NCBI GenBank assembly: GCA_002699145.1 | Contig: PABK01000006.1 | Coordinates: 1 to 64,000 of the forward strand | Direction: 5' to 3' | From: Halioglobus sp. | GTDB taxonomy: Bacteria; Pseudomonadota; Gammaproteobacteria; Pseudomonadales; Halieaceae | Length of the DNA stretch: 64,000 nucleotides | In this document: in pieces, positions 7,207 to 19,121 of the stretch | Layout of the letters: each line of letters starts with the position of its first letter | How positions within the stretch are numbered: the stretch's first letter is position 1 | Translations under genes and position numbers: made by a program | The notes under the pieces: model-generated | Told to the model about the DNA's origin: nothing | Databases searched by the model: none | The model's input: the letters and a program-made list of their open reading frames with translations, nothing else

Positions 7207-8948
7207 CAACCGTTCTCCGTCAGTGGCAGGGGGTCGCGGCTGAAGCGCAACTCCCGTCGGTAGGGGAAGAAATCCTCGACATAGCCACTGCGAATGCGTT
7301 CCTGCAGACCCTGCCAGAAAGCGGCCTCGTAGATGTCACTGTGCAGTTTGTCGAAGACCACTCGGGCGCGCTGGTTGCCGGAGAAGAACAGGGAGAACTC
7401 CTCGGGAAAGATATCGTTGGGCGCGACGGTGTACCAGGGCTTGCTCGCCATTTCCTCCGCCTCGGTACGCGGCTGGGGAATCGTGCGAAAGTTGCAGTCG
7501 GTCAGCGGCACGATTTCGTCGTAATCGTAAAAAACCACGCGCCCGTGCCGTGTCACGCCGAAATTCTTCAGCAACATATCCCCCGGGAATATATTCGCCG
7601 CGGCGAGTTGCTTGATGGCGTTGCCATACTCGTCCATGACATCGTGTACCTGTTCATCGGTGGCATTGCGCAGGTACAGGTTCAGCGGTGTCATGCGCCG
7701 TTCGACATACAGGTGCTTGATAATCAACGCCTTGCCGTGTTCCTCCAGCAGCGAGGGCGCGACCTCGCGCAACTCTTCCATCAACTCCTCGGAAAAACGT
7801 TCGCGCGCGAAGGCCAGGTTGTTGAACTCCTGGGTATCGGCCATACGGCCGGCCCGGTCCCAGCGCTTGACCAGCGCATACTTGGCCTTGACCTGCTCGC
7901 GAGTCATATCCTTGGGCGGCGTGAAGCGGTCCTTGATCACCTTGAACACAAAATCGTAGGACGGCATGGTAAATACGCTCATCACCATACCCTTGATCCC
8001 CGGCGCGATCATGAACTGGTCGCTGGTGCTTTTCATATGACGGAAAGCGCAGCGGTGATAATAGGTTTTTCCGTGCTTGTTGTAGCCCATTGCGCTGTAG
8101 ATTTCGGAGATCGGCTTGGCGGGCATCAACTGCTGCAAGAAGAGCACGTACTGCGAGGGGATACTGGCGTCCACCAGGAAATACGAACGGGTGAAGCTGA
8201 ACAACACACTGACCTTGTCCGAGCCGAACAGGATCGTATCCACGTAAACGCCGCCGTTTTCGTTGTGCAGAATCGGCAATACGAAGGGCATGGACTGCCC
8301 CCCGGAGAGGATCCGCCCCACCACGTAGGCGCCCTTGTTACGGAAGAAGTGATGCTCCAGCACCTGGAACTGGATATCGTCATTGTTCAGGTCGAAGCGC
8401 ACCGCCAGGTAGCCCACTATCGCCTGCTTGATATGGGCGATATCCCGCTGCTTGTCCTCGTAGGGAATGCTGAACGCGTAGTCGTCGAGCAGCGACTCCA
8501 GCAGCGTGTCGAGCGCGCCATCGAGGTGATAGGTGCGGTAAACCTTGCTCATATCCGAGGGAGGCATGTCTCCCAGGGGCGAAAATACGAAGACGTATTC
8601 ATCGCGGATCTTGCGATGCTTGAACACCGCGCAGTACACCGAGTTGAAAAAGGTCTCGGCGATCTCGAAGTTGTTGTGCCCCTCGATCAGCTCGGAGTAG
8701 CGCTGCCGGGCCTGGCGCCAGAAGTCCAGGTTGCGCAACTCGTCACCCGCAATCAGCTTGACGTAGTCGTGGACCTTGGTGGTCTTGGCCTTGTAGAGGT
8801 CGATGCGCTGGATGGCGGCACCGCGGATTCCGTGCCAGTCGGCATTTTCAAACTGCGACTTGGCCGCCAGGGTGACGTTCTGGAAATCCGCAAAATACGA
8901 CTCGAAGCCGTTGAGAATGGTGCGCACGAAGCGCTCTAGCGTTTCCAC
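7206..8948 (-). CDS. aceK: Isocitrate dehydrogenase kinase/phosphatase
   Basis: This bifunctional enzyme phosphorylates and dephosphorylates isocitrate dehydrogenase, setting the split between the TCA cycle and the glyoxylate shunt. At 580 residues it has the normal size. Family segments are clear: an N-terminal regulatory part (KVYRTYHLDGALDTLLESLLDDYAF), the ATP-binding kinase part (FTMPSYDFVFKVIKDRF), and the catalytic stretch NIFPGDMLLKNFGVTRHGRVVFYDYDEI. The start codon is GTG at 8948 with only a weak ribosome-binding site. aceA and aceB are not adjacent, unlike in E. coli. The downstream phosphatase starts on its stop codon. Confidence 0.95.
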   Translation of the reverse strand: METLERFVRTILNGFESYFADFQNVTLAAKSQFENADWHGIRGAAIQRIDLYKAKTTKVHDYVKLIAGDELRNLDFWRQARQRYSELIEGHNNFEIAETFFNSVYCAVFKHRKIRDEYVFVFSPLGDMPPSDMSKVYRTYHLDGALDTLLESLLDDYAFSIPYEDKQRDIAHIKQAIVGYLAVRFDLNNDDIQFQVLEHHFFRNKGAYVVGRILSGGQSMPFVLPILHNENGGVYVDTILFGSDKVSVLFSFTRSYFLVDASIPSQYVLFLQQLMPAKPISEIYSAMGYNKHGKTYYHRCAFRHMKSTSDQFMIAPGIKGMVMSVFTMPSYDFVFKVIKDRFTPPKDMTREQVKAKYALVKRWDRAGRMADTQEFNNLAFARERFSEELMEELREVAPSLLEEHGKALIIKHLYVERRMTPLNLYLRNATDEQVHDVMDEYGNAIKQLAAANIFPGDMLLKNFGVTRHGRVVFYDYDEIVPLTDCNFRTIPQPRTEAEEMASKPWYTVAPNDIFPEEFSLFFSGNQRARVVFDKLHSDIYEAAFWQGLQERIRSGYVEDFFPYRRELRFSRDPLPLTENG

Positions 8949-9062
8949 CTGTCAGGCCGCAACCTTGTGTGTTGCCTCTGCTATCACGGCAGACTACCAG
9001 AATCGGCCGCGGCCGAAGGCCGCAGCGCCGGCGCGCTGCCAACTAGTTCACAAGAACAGCGT

Positions 9063-9083
9063 CGCCGCGACGCAATCGCGGCG
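9063..9083. terminator. Hairpin between aceK and a convergent flavin-oxidoreductase gene end
   Basis: An 8-bp perfect stem (CGCCGCGA with TCGCGGCG) closes a 5-base loop. It sits 15 bases beyond the stop of the minus-strand monooxygenase gene. There is no T-run on either strand, so its role as a terminator is tentative. The surrounding 8949-9097 gap holds nothing else recognisable. Confidence 0.3.
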
Positions 9084-9097
9084 GCGGTGCGGTGGCC

Positions 9098-10138
9098 TTA
9101 CAGCAGCTCCTTGGCGAACAGTTCCATGACCGCCGGGTCGGCGACACCGAGCAGCATCGACCCCACCTCATTGCGCTTGCCGGCCTCTTTCCAGGCGCCC
9201 AGTCGATCGCGGATCCGGTCATAGGAGCCGATCAGGGAGACCTCGTCGAGCAGCTCGTTGGGCACCTCGGCCGCCGCCTCGTCCTTCTTGCCGTCGAGGT
9301 AGAGGTCCTGGATTTTCTTCGCCGCATCGCCGTAGCCCAGGCGTGTCGCGTAGTCGTTGTAGAAGTTCTTGTCCCTGGCGCCCATGCCGCCGATATACAG
9401 GGCCAGCCAGGGGCGCAGTGAATCGAAGGCCGCATCCAGGTCGTCATTGACGGCTACCGTGACAAACGGCGCGATGTCGAAATCCGCCAGGCTCTTGCCA
9501 TTGCCGGCCTTGGCGAAGCCCGCCTCGATGTGCTCGCCGAGCACGTCGTACTTGTTCGGGTCCATCCACACCGGGAATACGCCGTCGGCCACCTCGCCGG
9601 CGCAGCGCAATCCGGCGGGCGTAATGGACGCGGTGTAGATCGGGATATCCGGCGCGCCCTCGAGGATCGATTTCAGGGGTTTACCCAGGCCCGTCGTGCC
9701 CTCGCCCTTGTTCGGCAACTGGTACATCTGGCCGTCGAATTCCACCGGGCCGGCGCGTTCCATGATCGCGCGCATGATCTGGATGTATTCGCGCGTGCGG
9801 GTCACGGGCTTGCCGTAGGGCACGCCGTGCCAGCCCTCGACGACCTGCGGCCCGGAGGCGCCCAGCCCGCAGATGAAGCGCCCACCGCTGAGCTGGTTCA
9901 GGGACATGGTGGTCATTGCGCACATGGCCGGCGTACGGGCGGGCATCTGCATGATGGCGGTGCCGACGCGGATTTTCTCCGTCTGGGCCAGGACCCAGGC
10001 GGCGGTGGATACCGCGTCGTTGCCGTAGGCCTCCGCGGTCCAAACCGAGTCAAAGCCCATGGACTCCGCCTGGCGGATCAGGTCGATGGGGATGTGGATA
10101 TTTTTGCCGGAGTAGCCCAGCAGGAAGCCCAGTTTCAT
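9098..10138 (-). CDS. LLM class (luciferase-like) flavin-dependent oxidoreductase
   Basis: This 346-residue bacterial-luciferase-fold protein uses FMN or F420. Typical elements are MKLGFLLGYSG at the N-terminus, SVWTAEAYGNDA, KIRVGTAIMQMPARTPAMCAM, and LSGGRFICGLGASGPQVVEGWHG. It resembles the F420-dependent-oxidoreductase-like group common in actinobacteria and in marine gammaproteobacteria; proteobacteria generally use FMN for this fold. The substrate is unknown. It is a single gene between aceK and the thioredoxin-like gene, with 212 bases before the next gene showing no feature. It is not closely similar to the two luciferase-like genes at 32 and 38 kb. Confidence 0.82.
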   Translation of the reverse strand: MKLGFLLGYSGKNIHIPIDLIRQAESMGFDSVWTAEAYGNDAVSTAAWVLAQTEKIRVGTAIMQMPARTPAMCAMTTMSLNQLSGGRFICGLGASGPQVVEGWHGVPYGKPVTRTREYIQIMRAIMERAGPVEFDGQMYQLPNKGEGTTGLGKPLKSILEGAPDIPIYTASITPAGLRCAGEVADGVFPVWMDPNKYDVLGEHIEAGFAKAGNGKSLADFDIAPFVTVAVNDDLDAAFDSLRPWLALYIGGMGARDKNFYNDYATRLGYGDAAKKIQDLYLDGKKDEAAAEVPNELLDEVSLIGSYDRIRDRLGAWKEAGKRNEVGSMLLGVADPAVMELFAKELL

Positions 10139-10350
10139 AGAGAATCTCCCGTCGCGGCCAGCAGGTGCCGGCCTTGCAGTTGATAGATGTCCGCGTTGCC
10201 GCCCTGGTCGCCGCCGGCATCACGCCGCAGGCTGTTTTGACCTTTGGGTATGTTTTTCCGTATCCGGGAATGCACCATAGCGACTCCCGCCGGCCAAGAC
10301 AAGGACCTGGACGACACAATTATTGACCGCAGCGCACAGCCGCACGCGGC

Positions 10351-11205
10351 TCAGTAGAGCAAGCTGTAGAGCTTGCGCTGGTATTCCGCCGCCAGGGGGT
10401 CGCCCTTGCCCAGCGCGGCGATCGTGTCCAGCAGCAGCCGCTTGGTCGCGCCGTCGGCGTGATCCAGGTCGGTGCGCAAGATCGTGATGAGGTGTTCCAT
10501 GCCCTCGCGATACTGCCCGCTGTCGGTACATTGCACGCCGAGCTGGTGGCGCAGGTCCAGGTCGTCGGGATTGGCCGCGAGTTGCGCTTCCAGCGCCTCG
10601 ATCTCCGGGGACTTGGCCGCCTCGCGCTTGATCTCCAATTGTGCGTTCACCTGCTCCCAGGCGGCGTCGCGGTCGGCCAGGCGCACCTCGTCGAGCACGG
10701 CCTGCGCCTCGTCCAGGCGCAGGGCCTCGACCAGCGCGCTGGCGTAAACCACGGCGATCTCGTGTTTTTTACCCGACTCCTCCCACGCCTGGCGCAGGGG
10801 TGGCAGGGCCTCGCGCGGCTCGCCGCGCTGCAGCGCCTCCATGCCCTGCTGCAGCAAGGCGTCCCAGGGGCTGGGCAGGTACTTGGCGAGCATCTCGCGC
10901 ACCTGGGCCTCGGGCTGGGCACCGACAAAGCCGTCCACCGGCTGACCGCCCTGCACCACCATCACGGTGGGCAGGCTGCGCACGCCGAACTGCTGGGCGA
11001 TCATGCCCTGTTCGTCGGCATTGACCTTGGCCAGCAGGAAGGCGCCCTGGTATTCGTTGGCGATACTCTCCAGCATCGGCATCAACACCTTGCAGGGCTC
11101 GCACCAGTCGGCCCAGAAATCCACCACCACGGGGCGCTTGTGGGATTCCTCGATCAACAGCGCCGCGGCGTTGCTCTCGTCGATGTTTACGATGAAGTCT
11201 GACAC
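10351..11205 (-). CDS. cnoX: Thioredoxin-domain co-chaperone CnoX/YbbN
   Basis: The N-terminal thioredoxin domain (residues about 5-110) has the active site WCEPCK, so it keeps both cysteines; E. coli YbbN lacks the usual CXXC. The C-terminal half (about 115-284) is helical and TPR-like (REALPPLRQAWEESGK, LRHQLGVQCTDSGQYREGMEHL). The family protects unfolded proteins from oxidation and passes them to DnaK and GroEL, which suits its place near dnaK and dnaJ. I chose the GTG at 11205: GGAG lies eight bases upstream and the product then begins VSDFIVNIDES. A longer in-frame version starting at 11262 would add an unconserved Ala/Gly-rich leader. Confidence 0.87.
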   Translation of the reverse strand: MSDFIVNIDESNAAALLIEESHKRPVVVDFWADWCEPCKVLMPMLESIANEYQGAFLLAKVNADEQGMIAQQFGVRSLPTVMVVQGGQPVDGFVGAQPEAQVREMLAKYLPSPWDALLQQGMEALQRGEPREALPPLRQAWEESGKKHEIAVVYASALVEALRLDEAQAVLDEVRLADRDAAWEQVNAQLEIKREAAKSPEIEALEAQLAANPDDLDLRHQLGVQCTDSGQYREGMEHLITILRTDLDHADGATKRLLLDTIAALGKGDPLAAEYQRKLYSLLY

Positions 11206-11286
11206 TGGTATTGCTCCGCCTGGGCCCGCGTCAGCGTCGTGGCGTTCGCGGGCGGGTATCATTTTTCGCCAAAGACCGGTCCGGGG

Positions 11287-13226
<1,940 letters not shown>

Positions 13227-13251
13227 AGGATTCCGACTTATTCTGTAAAAA

Positions 13252-13320
13252 CGTCATTCCCGCGACGGCGCGAGTCCAGCCGGGCCAGGCCCCTGGACCC
13301 GCGCCGGCGCGGGAACGGTC
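13252..13320. repeat. REP/MITE-like 69-bp imperfect inverted repeat between dnaK and dnaJ
   Basis: The left arm 13252-13279 and the right arm 13293-13320 are 28 bases each and match as inverted copies at 22 positions. They flank a short GC-rich loop. The arms begin GTCATTCCCGCG-like, a motif seen in dispersed palindromic elements of many proteobacteria. A perfect 16-base palindrome, CCCGCGCCGGCGCGGG, lies inside the right arm at 13298-13313. In RNA this would form a strong hairpin between the two coding regions and could lower dnaJ expression relative to dnaK or protect the upstream mRNA end. Confidence 0.6.
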
Positions 13321-13392
13321 GGGCCGCCACGGCCCGGTGTCACCTGCTCCCCGGGGCGCCGCCTCGACGCCTGCCGGGCAGGACGCTGCGCG

Positions 13393-15324
<1,932 letters not shown>

Positions 15325-15382
15325 TGCTTCTCTCCAGTATGACGGGCCGGCAAACCGGCCAATGCGTTTCCGATGTTCTGTG

Positions 15383-15410
15383 ATATTGGCCCTAATGGAC
15401 CGATTTCAAG
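15383..15410 (-). promoter_or_regulatory. Possible sigma-32 promoter directly upstream of dnaK
   Basis: On the minus strand the -35 element is CTTGAAA (15404-15410), a perfect match to the heat-shock consensus. After 14 bases comes GGCCAATAT-like sequence, which matches only part of CCCCATNT. It would drive dnaK separately from grpE. The weak -10 keeps confidence low. Confidence 0.4.
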
Positions 15411-15458
15411 GCCGAACCCCGTTATTTCTGCGTCCGCGAGGGCGGCGCGGGACACGTC

Positions 15459-16100
15459 TCAGCCGCCCTCACCGCCCTTGCTCACCATGACCATGGCCGG
15501 GCGCACCAGGCGCCCGCTGAGGGTGTAGCCTTTCTGCATGACGGCGATCACCGTGTTGGGCTCCACGTCGGGGTTTTCCACCATGCTCATGGCCTGGTGC
15601 AGGTTGGGATCGAAGGGCTCGCCCTGGGGATCCACCACCTCGATGTTGAACTTGCCCAGCACGTCGAGGAAGCTCTTCAGGGTCAGCTCCACACCCTCGG
15701 CAATCGGTTTCAGGGCCTCGTCGTCTCCCGAGGCCGCCTCCAGCGCCCGCTCCAGGTTGTCCACCACGGGCAGCAGCTCGCTGGTGAAGCGCTCCAGGGC
15801 GAACTTGCGCGCTTTCTCCACGTCCTGCTCGGCGCGCCGCTGGATGTTCTGGACGTCCGCCAGGGCGCGCAGCTCGGCCTCCCGGGCCGCCGCCAGGTCC
15901 TGCTCCAGTTTGCCCAGTTCGTCATCCAGGCTGGATTCCTGCTGCTCGCTCGGCGTTTCCCCGCCGGACGTTTCCCCGCCGGACGTTTCCCCGCCGGACG
16001 TTTTCACGCCGGACGTTTCCGCGGCCTCCGCGACGCTTGCGCGGGACTCTTCCCCGGGCTGCTCCCCGTTCTCGTGTGTGGTCTGCTTGTCTTGCGACAC
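15459..16100 (-). CDS. grpE: Nucleotide exchange factor GrpE
   Basis: Releases ADP from DnaK. The 213 residues show a long N-terminal coiled-coil ([40 protein letters not shown]...) followed by the beta domain with the family signature [46 protein letters not shown]. The N-terminal 45 residues are unusual: they contain consecutive TSGGE pentapeptides encoded by a 15-base tandem repeat, giving a low-complexity acidic tail. A near-consensus sigma-32 promoter lies upstream. Gene order hrcA-grpE-dnaK-dnaJ. Confidence 0.97.
   Translation of the reverse strand: MSQDKQTTHENGEQPGEESRASVAEAAETSGVKTSGGETSGGETSGGETPSEQQESSLDDELGKLEQDLAAAREAELRALADVQNIQRRAEQDVEKARKFALERFTSELLPVVDNLERALEAASGDDEALKPIAEGVELTLKSFLDVLGKFNIEVVDPQGEPFDPNLHQAMSMVENPDVEPNTVIAVMQKGYTLSGRLVRPAMVMVSKGGEGG
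15961..16020. repeat. Four tandem 15-bp repeats in the 5' part of grpE
   Basis: Units at 15961-15975, 15976-15990, 15991-16005 and 16006-16020 share the core CCGCCGGACGTTTCC with one or two changes in the last two. In frame they encode copies of the pentapeptide Thr-Ser-Gly-Gly-Glu (one reads TSGVK). The unit length is a multiple of three, so copy number can change without breaking the frame. Confidence 0.9.
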
Positions 16101-16159
16101 GTTTTCACTCCATGGCTGGCACAGTCCTCACCCGCCGCCTCACGGCGGGCCTGTAGCGC

Positions 16160-16188
16160 ATATGGGGGCGTTGCGCAGGACTTTCAAG
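16160..16188 (-). promoter_or_regulatory. Sigma-32 heat-shock promoter of grpE-dnaK-dnaJ
   Basis: On the minus strand, CTTGAAA (16182-16188) is followed after exactly 14 bases by CCCCATAT (16160-16167). This matches the RpoH consensus CTTGAAA-N(11-16)-CCCCATNT at every defined position. Transcription would begin near 16150. A 7-bp hairpin (CCCGCCG/CGGCGGG, 16131-16149) would then sit at the very 5' end of the mRNA, about 30 bases before the grpE ATG. Confidence 0.8.
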
Positions 16189-16248
16189 GGCTGCGGGGAA
16201 ATGGCCGGAAACCCGCGCGGGCGGCGGCCTGGCGGCGCCGCGGGAGGG

Positions 16249-17283
16249 TCAGGAGGAGAGCGCCGAGCTGAGCATCCTGGCGGTGACGTCGACGATCGGG
16301 ATCACCCGCTCGTAGGCCATGCGCGTGGGCCCGATCACGCCCAGCACGCCGAGGGTGGCGGCGCCGTCGCTGTACGGCGCCGTGATCACGCTGTAGTCGC
16401 CGAACACCTCGTAGCCGGCCTCCTCCCCGATGAAGATCTGCACGCCCTGCGCGCGCGAGCAGCGCTCCAGCAGGTGCAGCAGGTCCTTCTTCTCCTCAAA
16501 GGAATCGAACAGCTCGCGCAGCTTGAGCATTTCCTCGGCGGTGGCGTTGTCCAGCAGGCGGCTCTGCCCGGCCACCACGTATTCATCTCCGGACTCGTCG
16601 TGGTCCAGGGCCTTGCTGGCCAGGTCCAGGGCGTGTTGCAGGTAACTGTCGATCTGGCTGCGCGCATCGCGCATCTCGCGCACGATGCGCTCCTGCACCA
16701 GGCGCAGGGGTTGGCCGGCGAAGCGCTGGTTCACCATTTCCGCCGCCGCGCGCAACTGCTCCTCGGAAAACACGCGCCGGGTATGGATGATGCGGTTTTG
16801 CACCTCGCGCTCGTTGATCACCAGGATGACCAGCACGCGATCACCCGACAGCGGCAGGAATTCCACGTGGCGCAGGTCCTGGTCCTCCGGCCGCGGCACC
16901 GTCACCAGCCCGGCCTGGGCCGAGATCGTCGACAACAGCGAGGAGGCGGACTGCACCAGTTCGGTCGAGGACTTGTCCGGGTGCAGTTCCGCGCGCAGTA
17001 TCGCCATGGCCTCGTCTTCCAGCGGCTGCACCTGCAGCAGGGTGTCGACGAACAGCCGGTAGCCCATGGCCGTGGGCACCCGCCCCGCGGAGGTGTGCGG
17101 GGAATGCAGGTAGCCGCGCTCCTCCAGGTCCGACATCACGTTGCGGATGGTCGCGGCGCTGACCGGCAGCCCCGCCGCCTCCTGCAGGGTACGCGAGCCC
17201 ACCGGCTGCCCGTCGCGGATGTGCTGTTCCACCAGCGTCTTGAGCAGAATCCCGGCGCGTTCCGATATCTGGCTGTCGGCCAT
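16249..17283 (-). CDS. hrcA: Heat-inducible transcription repressor HrcA
   Basis: The 344 residues match HrcA, which binds CIRCE elements and represses chaperone operons. They show an N-terminal winged helix (residues 5-75: ERAGILLKTLVEQHIRDGQPVGSRTL..., SAATIRNVMSDLEERGYLHSPHTSAGRVPTAMGYRLFVD), a GAF-like middle and the C-terminal GPTRMAYERVIPIVDVTARMLS. I find no CIRCE (TTAGCACTC-N9-GAGTGCTAA) upstream of hrcA or of grpE, so its targets probably lie elsewhere, for instance groESL. It is divergent from recN. Confidence 0.95.
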   Translation of the reverse strand: MADSQISERAGILLKTLVEQHIRDGQPVGSRTLQEAAGLPVSAATIRNVMSDLEERGYLHSPHTSAGRVPTAMGYRLFVDTLLQVQPLEDEAMAILRAELHPDKSSTELVQSASSLLSTISAQAGLVTVPRPEDQDLRHVEFLPLSGDRVLVILVINEREVQNRIIHTRRVFSEEQLRAAAEMVNQRFAGQPLRLVQERIVREMRDARSQIDSYLQHALDLASKALDHDESGDEYVVAGQSRLLDNATAEEMLKLRELFDSFEEKKDLLHLLERCSRAQGVQIFIGEEAGYEVFGDYSVITAPYSDGAATLGVLGVIGPTRMAYERVIPIVDVTARMLSSALSS

Positions 17284-17426
17284 GCCACCCTCGACTCACC
17301 TGTACATACCGGATTTTTATCACAGCCCCTGCGGTTTACACAATGTCGCCGGCGCGCCGCGTGACGCCGATGTTTCCGCGACGCCGCAGTTGCGGTATAA
17401 AGTCGAAAAACGGCGAGTCCGGGCCC

Positions 17427-19076
17427 ATGCTCAGCCAGATCAGCATCAACAACTACACCGTTGTCTCCAGCCTGGAAGTGGAGTTCGGCGACGGCATGAC
17501 GGTCATCACCGGCGAAACCGGGGCCGGCAAGTCCATCATGATCGACGCCCTGGGCCTGTGCCTGGGCGACCGCGCCGACCCCAAGGCGGTACGCCCCGGC
17601 TGCGCGCGGGCCGAGATCGTCGCCGGCTTCGACCTCGCCGGCCACCCCGTGGCACGGGAGTGGCTGCGCCAGCGCGACCTGGACGCGGGCGACGAACTGT
17701 TGCTGCGCCGGGTCATCACCGCCGAGGGCCGCAGCCGCGCCTACATCAACGGCAGCGCCTCGACCGCCCAGGACTGCGCGGAGCTGGGCGCGCTGCTGGT
17801 CGATATCCACGGGCAGCACGCCCACCAGTCACTGTTGCGCCGGGCGGTGCAGCGCGAACTGCTGGACAACTACGCCGGCCACCAGCCCCTGTGCGAGCGC
17901 ATCGAGCAGTGCGCCTCGGACTGGCTGCGCAAGCGGCGCGAACTGGACCTGCTGGCCGGTGCGGGGGAAGAGCACGCGGCGCGCCTGGACCTGCTCGCCT
18001 ACCAGGTGGAGGAACTCGACAGCCTGGCGCTGCAGGAGGGCGAACTGGGCAAGCTGGAGCAGGAGCAGGCGCTACTGGCCAACGCCCAGGACATCCTCAG
18101 CAGCGCGCACCAGGCCCAGGCCCTGTGCGAGGAGCAGGAAAGCGGCCTGCGCCAGGCCCTGCAACTGCTGGGAGAGGGGCTACATCCCGGCGCCGCGGCG
18201 GCGGACGCGCGCGAACTGCTGGACTCCGCCGCGATCCAGGTGAGCGAGGCGCGCGCGGAGATCCAGCGCCACATCGACGCCGTCGAGGACGACCCGCAGC
18301 GCCTGGCCAGTGTCCAGGCGCGCCTGGAAAGCATCTACGACGTGGCGCGCAAGCACCGTGTCATGCCGGAGGAACTGGCGGCGCGCCACGGCCAGCTCGC
18401 CGAGGAGCTGGAGCAGCTGCGCGCCGGCGGCGAACGCATCGAGGCGCTGCGCGACGAGCTGGACACCCTGGCCCGGCGCTACCGCAAGGAGGCGGCGAAG
18501 CTGTCCCGGCAACGCGCCCGCGCGGCGAAAAAACTCGCCGCCAGCGTGGAAGAGGTACTGGGCTCCCTGGCCATGGGCCAGTGCCGGCTGGAGGTGGCCC
18601 TGCCGGCGGTCGCCGGCGAGGACCCGCGACCTCACGGCGCGGAGGACATCGATTTCCTGGTCAGCACCAATCCCGGCGCCGCGCCGCAGCCACTGGGCAA
18701 GATCGCCTCCGGCGGGGAGCTGTCGCGCATCAGCCTGGCGATACAGGTGGTGACCGCCAGCGGCGCGACGGTGCCGAGCATGGTGTTCGACGAGGTCGAC
18801 GTCGGCGTGGGCGGTGCGGTGGCGGAAGTGGTCGGTCGGCTGCTGCGCGAGCTGTCGGCGCGCTCGCAGGTGTTGTGCGTCACCCACCTGCCGCAGGTCG
18901 CGGCACAGGGCCAGACCCACTTGCAGGTCAGCAAGCAGGCGCAGGACGACGCCGTGCACACGCGCCTGGCGCGCCTGGAAAACGAGGACAAGGTGCGCGA
19001 GATCGCGCGCATGCTGGGCGGGGTGAAGATTACCCGGCAGACGCTGGCGCACGCGCGGGAAATGCTGGAGGGCTAG
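17427..19076 (+). CDS. recN: DNA repair protein RecN
   Basis: An SMC-like ATPase that acts at double-strand breaks. 549 residues: Walker A GETGAGKS near residue 35, a long coiled-coil middle region (about 155-370) rich in Glu, Leu and Arg, the ABC signature ASGGELSRISLAIQ, and Walker B MVFDEVDVGVGG, followed by CVTHLPQVAA. I start at ATG 17427, where the family N-terminus MLSQISINNY begins; an upstream in-frame start adds 28 unconserved residues. E. coli RecN is 553 residues. I see no LexA-type CTGT-N8-ACAG box in the 143-base gap to hrcA, although recN is often an SOS gene. Confidence 0.96.
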   Translation: MLSQISINNYTVVSSLEVEFGDGMTVITGETGAGKSIMIDALGLCLGDRADPKAVRPGCARAEIVAGFDLAGHPVAREWLRQRDLDAGDELLLRRVITAEGRSRAYINGSASTAQDCAELGALLVDIHGQHAHQSLLRRAVQRELLDNYAGHQPLCERIEQCASDWLRKRRELDLLAGAGEEHAARLDLLAYQVEELDSLALQEGELGKLEQEQALLANAQDILSSAHQAQALCEEQESGLRQALQLLGEGLHPGAAAADARELLDSAAIQVSEARAEIQRHIDAVEDDPQRLASVQARLESIYDVARKHRVMPEELAARHGQLAEELEQLRAGGERIEALRDELDTLARRYRKEAAKLSRQRARAAKKLAASVEEVLGSLAMGQCRLEVALPAVAGEDPRPHGAEDIDFLVSTNPGAAPQPLGKIASGGELSRISLAIQVVTASGATVPSMVFDEVDVGVGGAVAEVVGRLLRELSARSQVLCVTHLPQVAAQGQTHLQVSKQAQDDAVHTRLARLENEDKVREIARMLGGVKITRQTLAHAREMLEG

Positions 19077-19080
19077 CGGC

Positions 19081-19110
19081 GGGACGCCGCCCGGCGGGGC
19101 GCCGCCCGGC
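19081..19110. repeat. Tandem 15-bp GC repeat between convergent recN and fur
   Basis: Copies 19081-19095 (GGGACGCCGCCCGGC) and 19096-19110 (GGGGCGCCGCCCGGC) differ at one base. Each contains the short stem CGCC-GCCC-GGCG. The pair of hairpins lies exactly between two convergent stop codons and could act as a bidirectional terminator, although T-runs are absent. Confidence 0.5.
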
Positions 19111-19121
19111 GACCAGGCGCG

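Noticed and set aside
16101-16248. CIRCE operator upstream of grpE
   Set aside because: No TTAGCACTC/GAGTGCTAA pair; the inverted repeat here (CCCGCCG/CGGCGGG) is unrelated.
17284-17426. LexA (SOS) box before recN
   Set aside because: CTGTACATACCGGATT lacks the second half-site ACAG at the required spacing; no other candidate is present.
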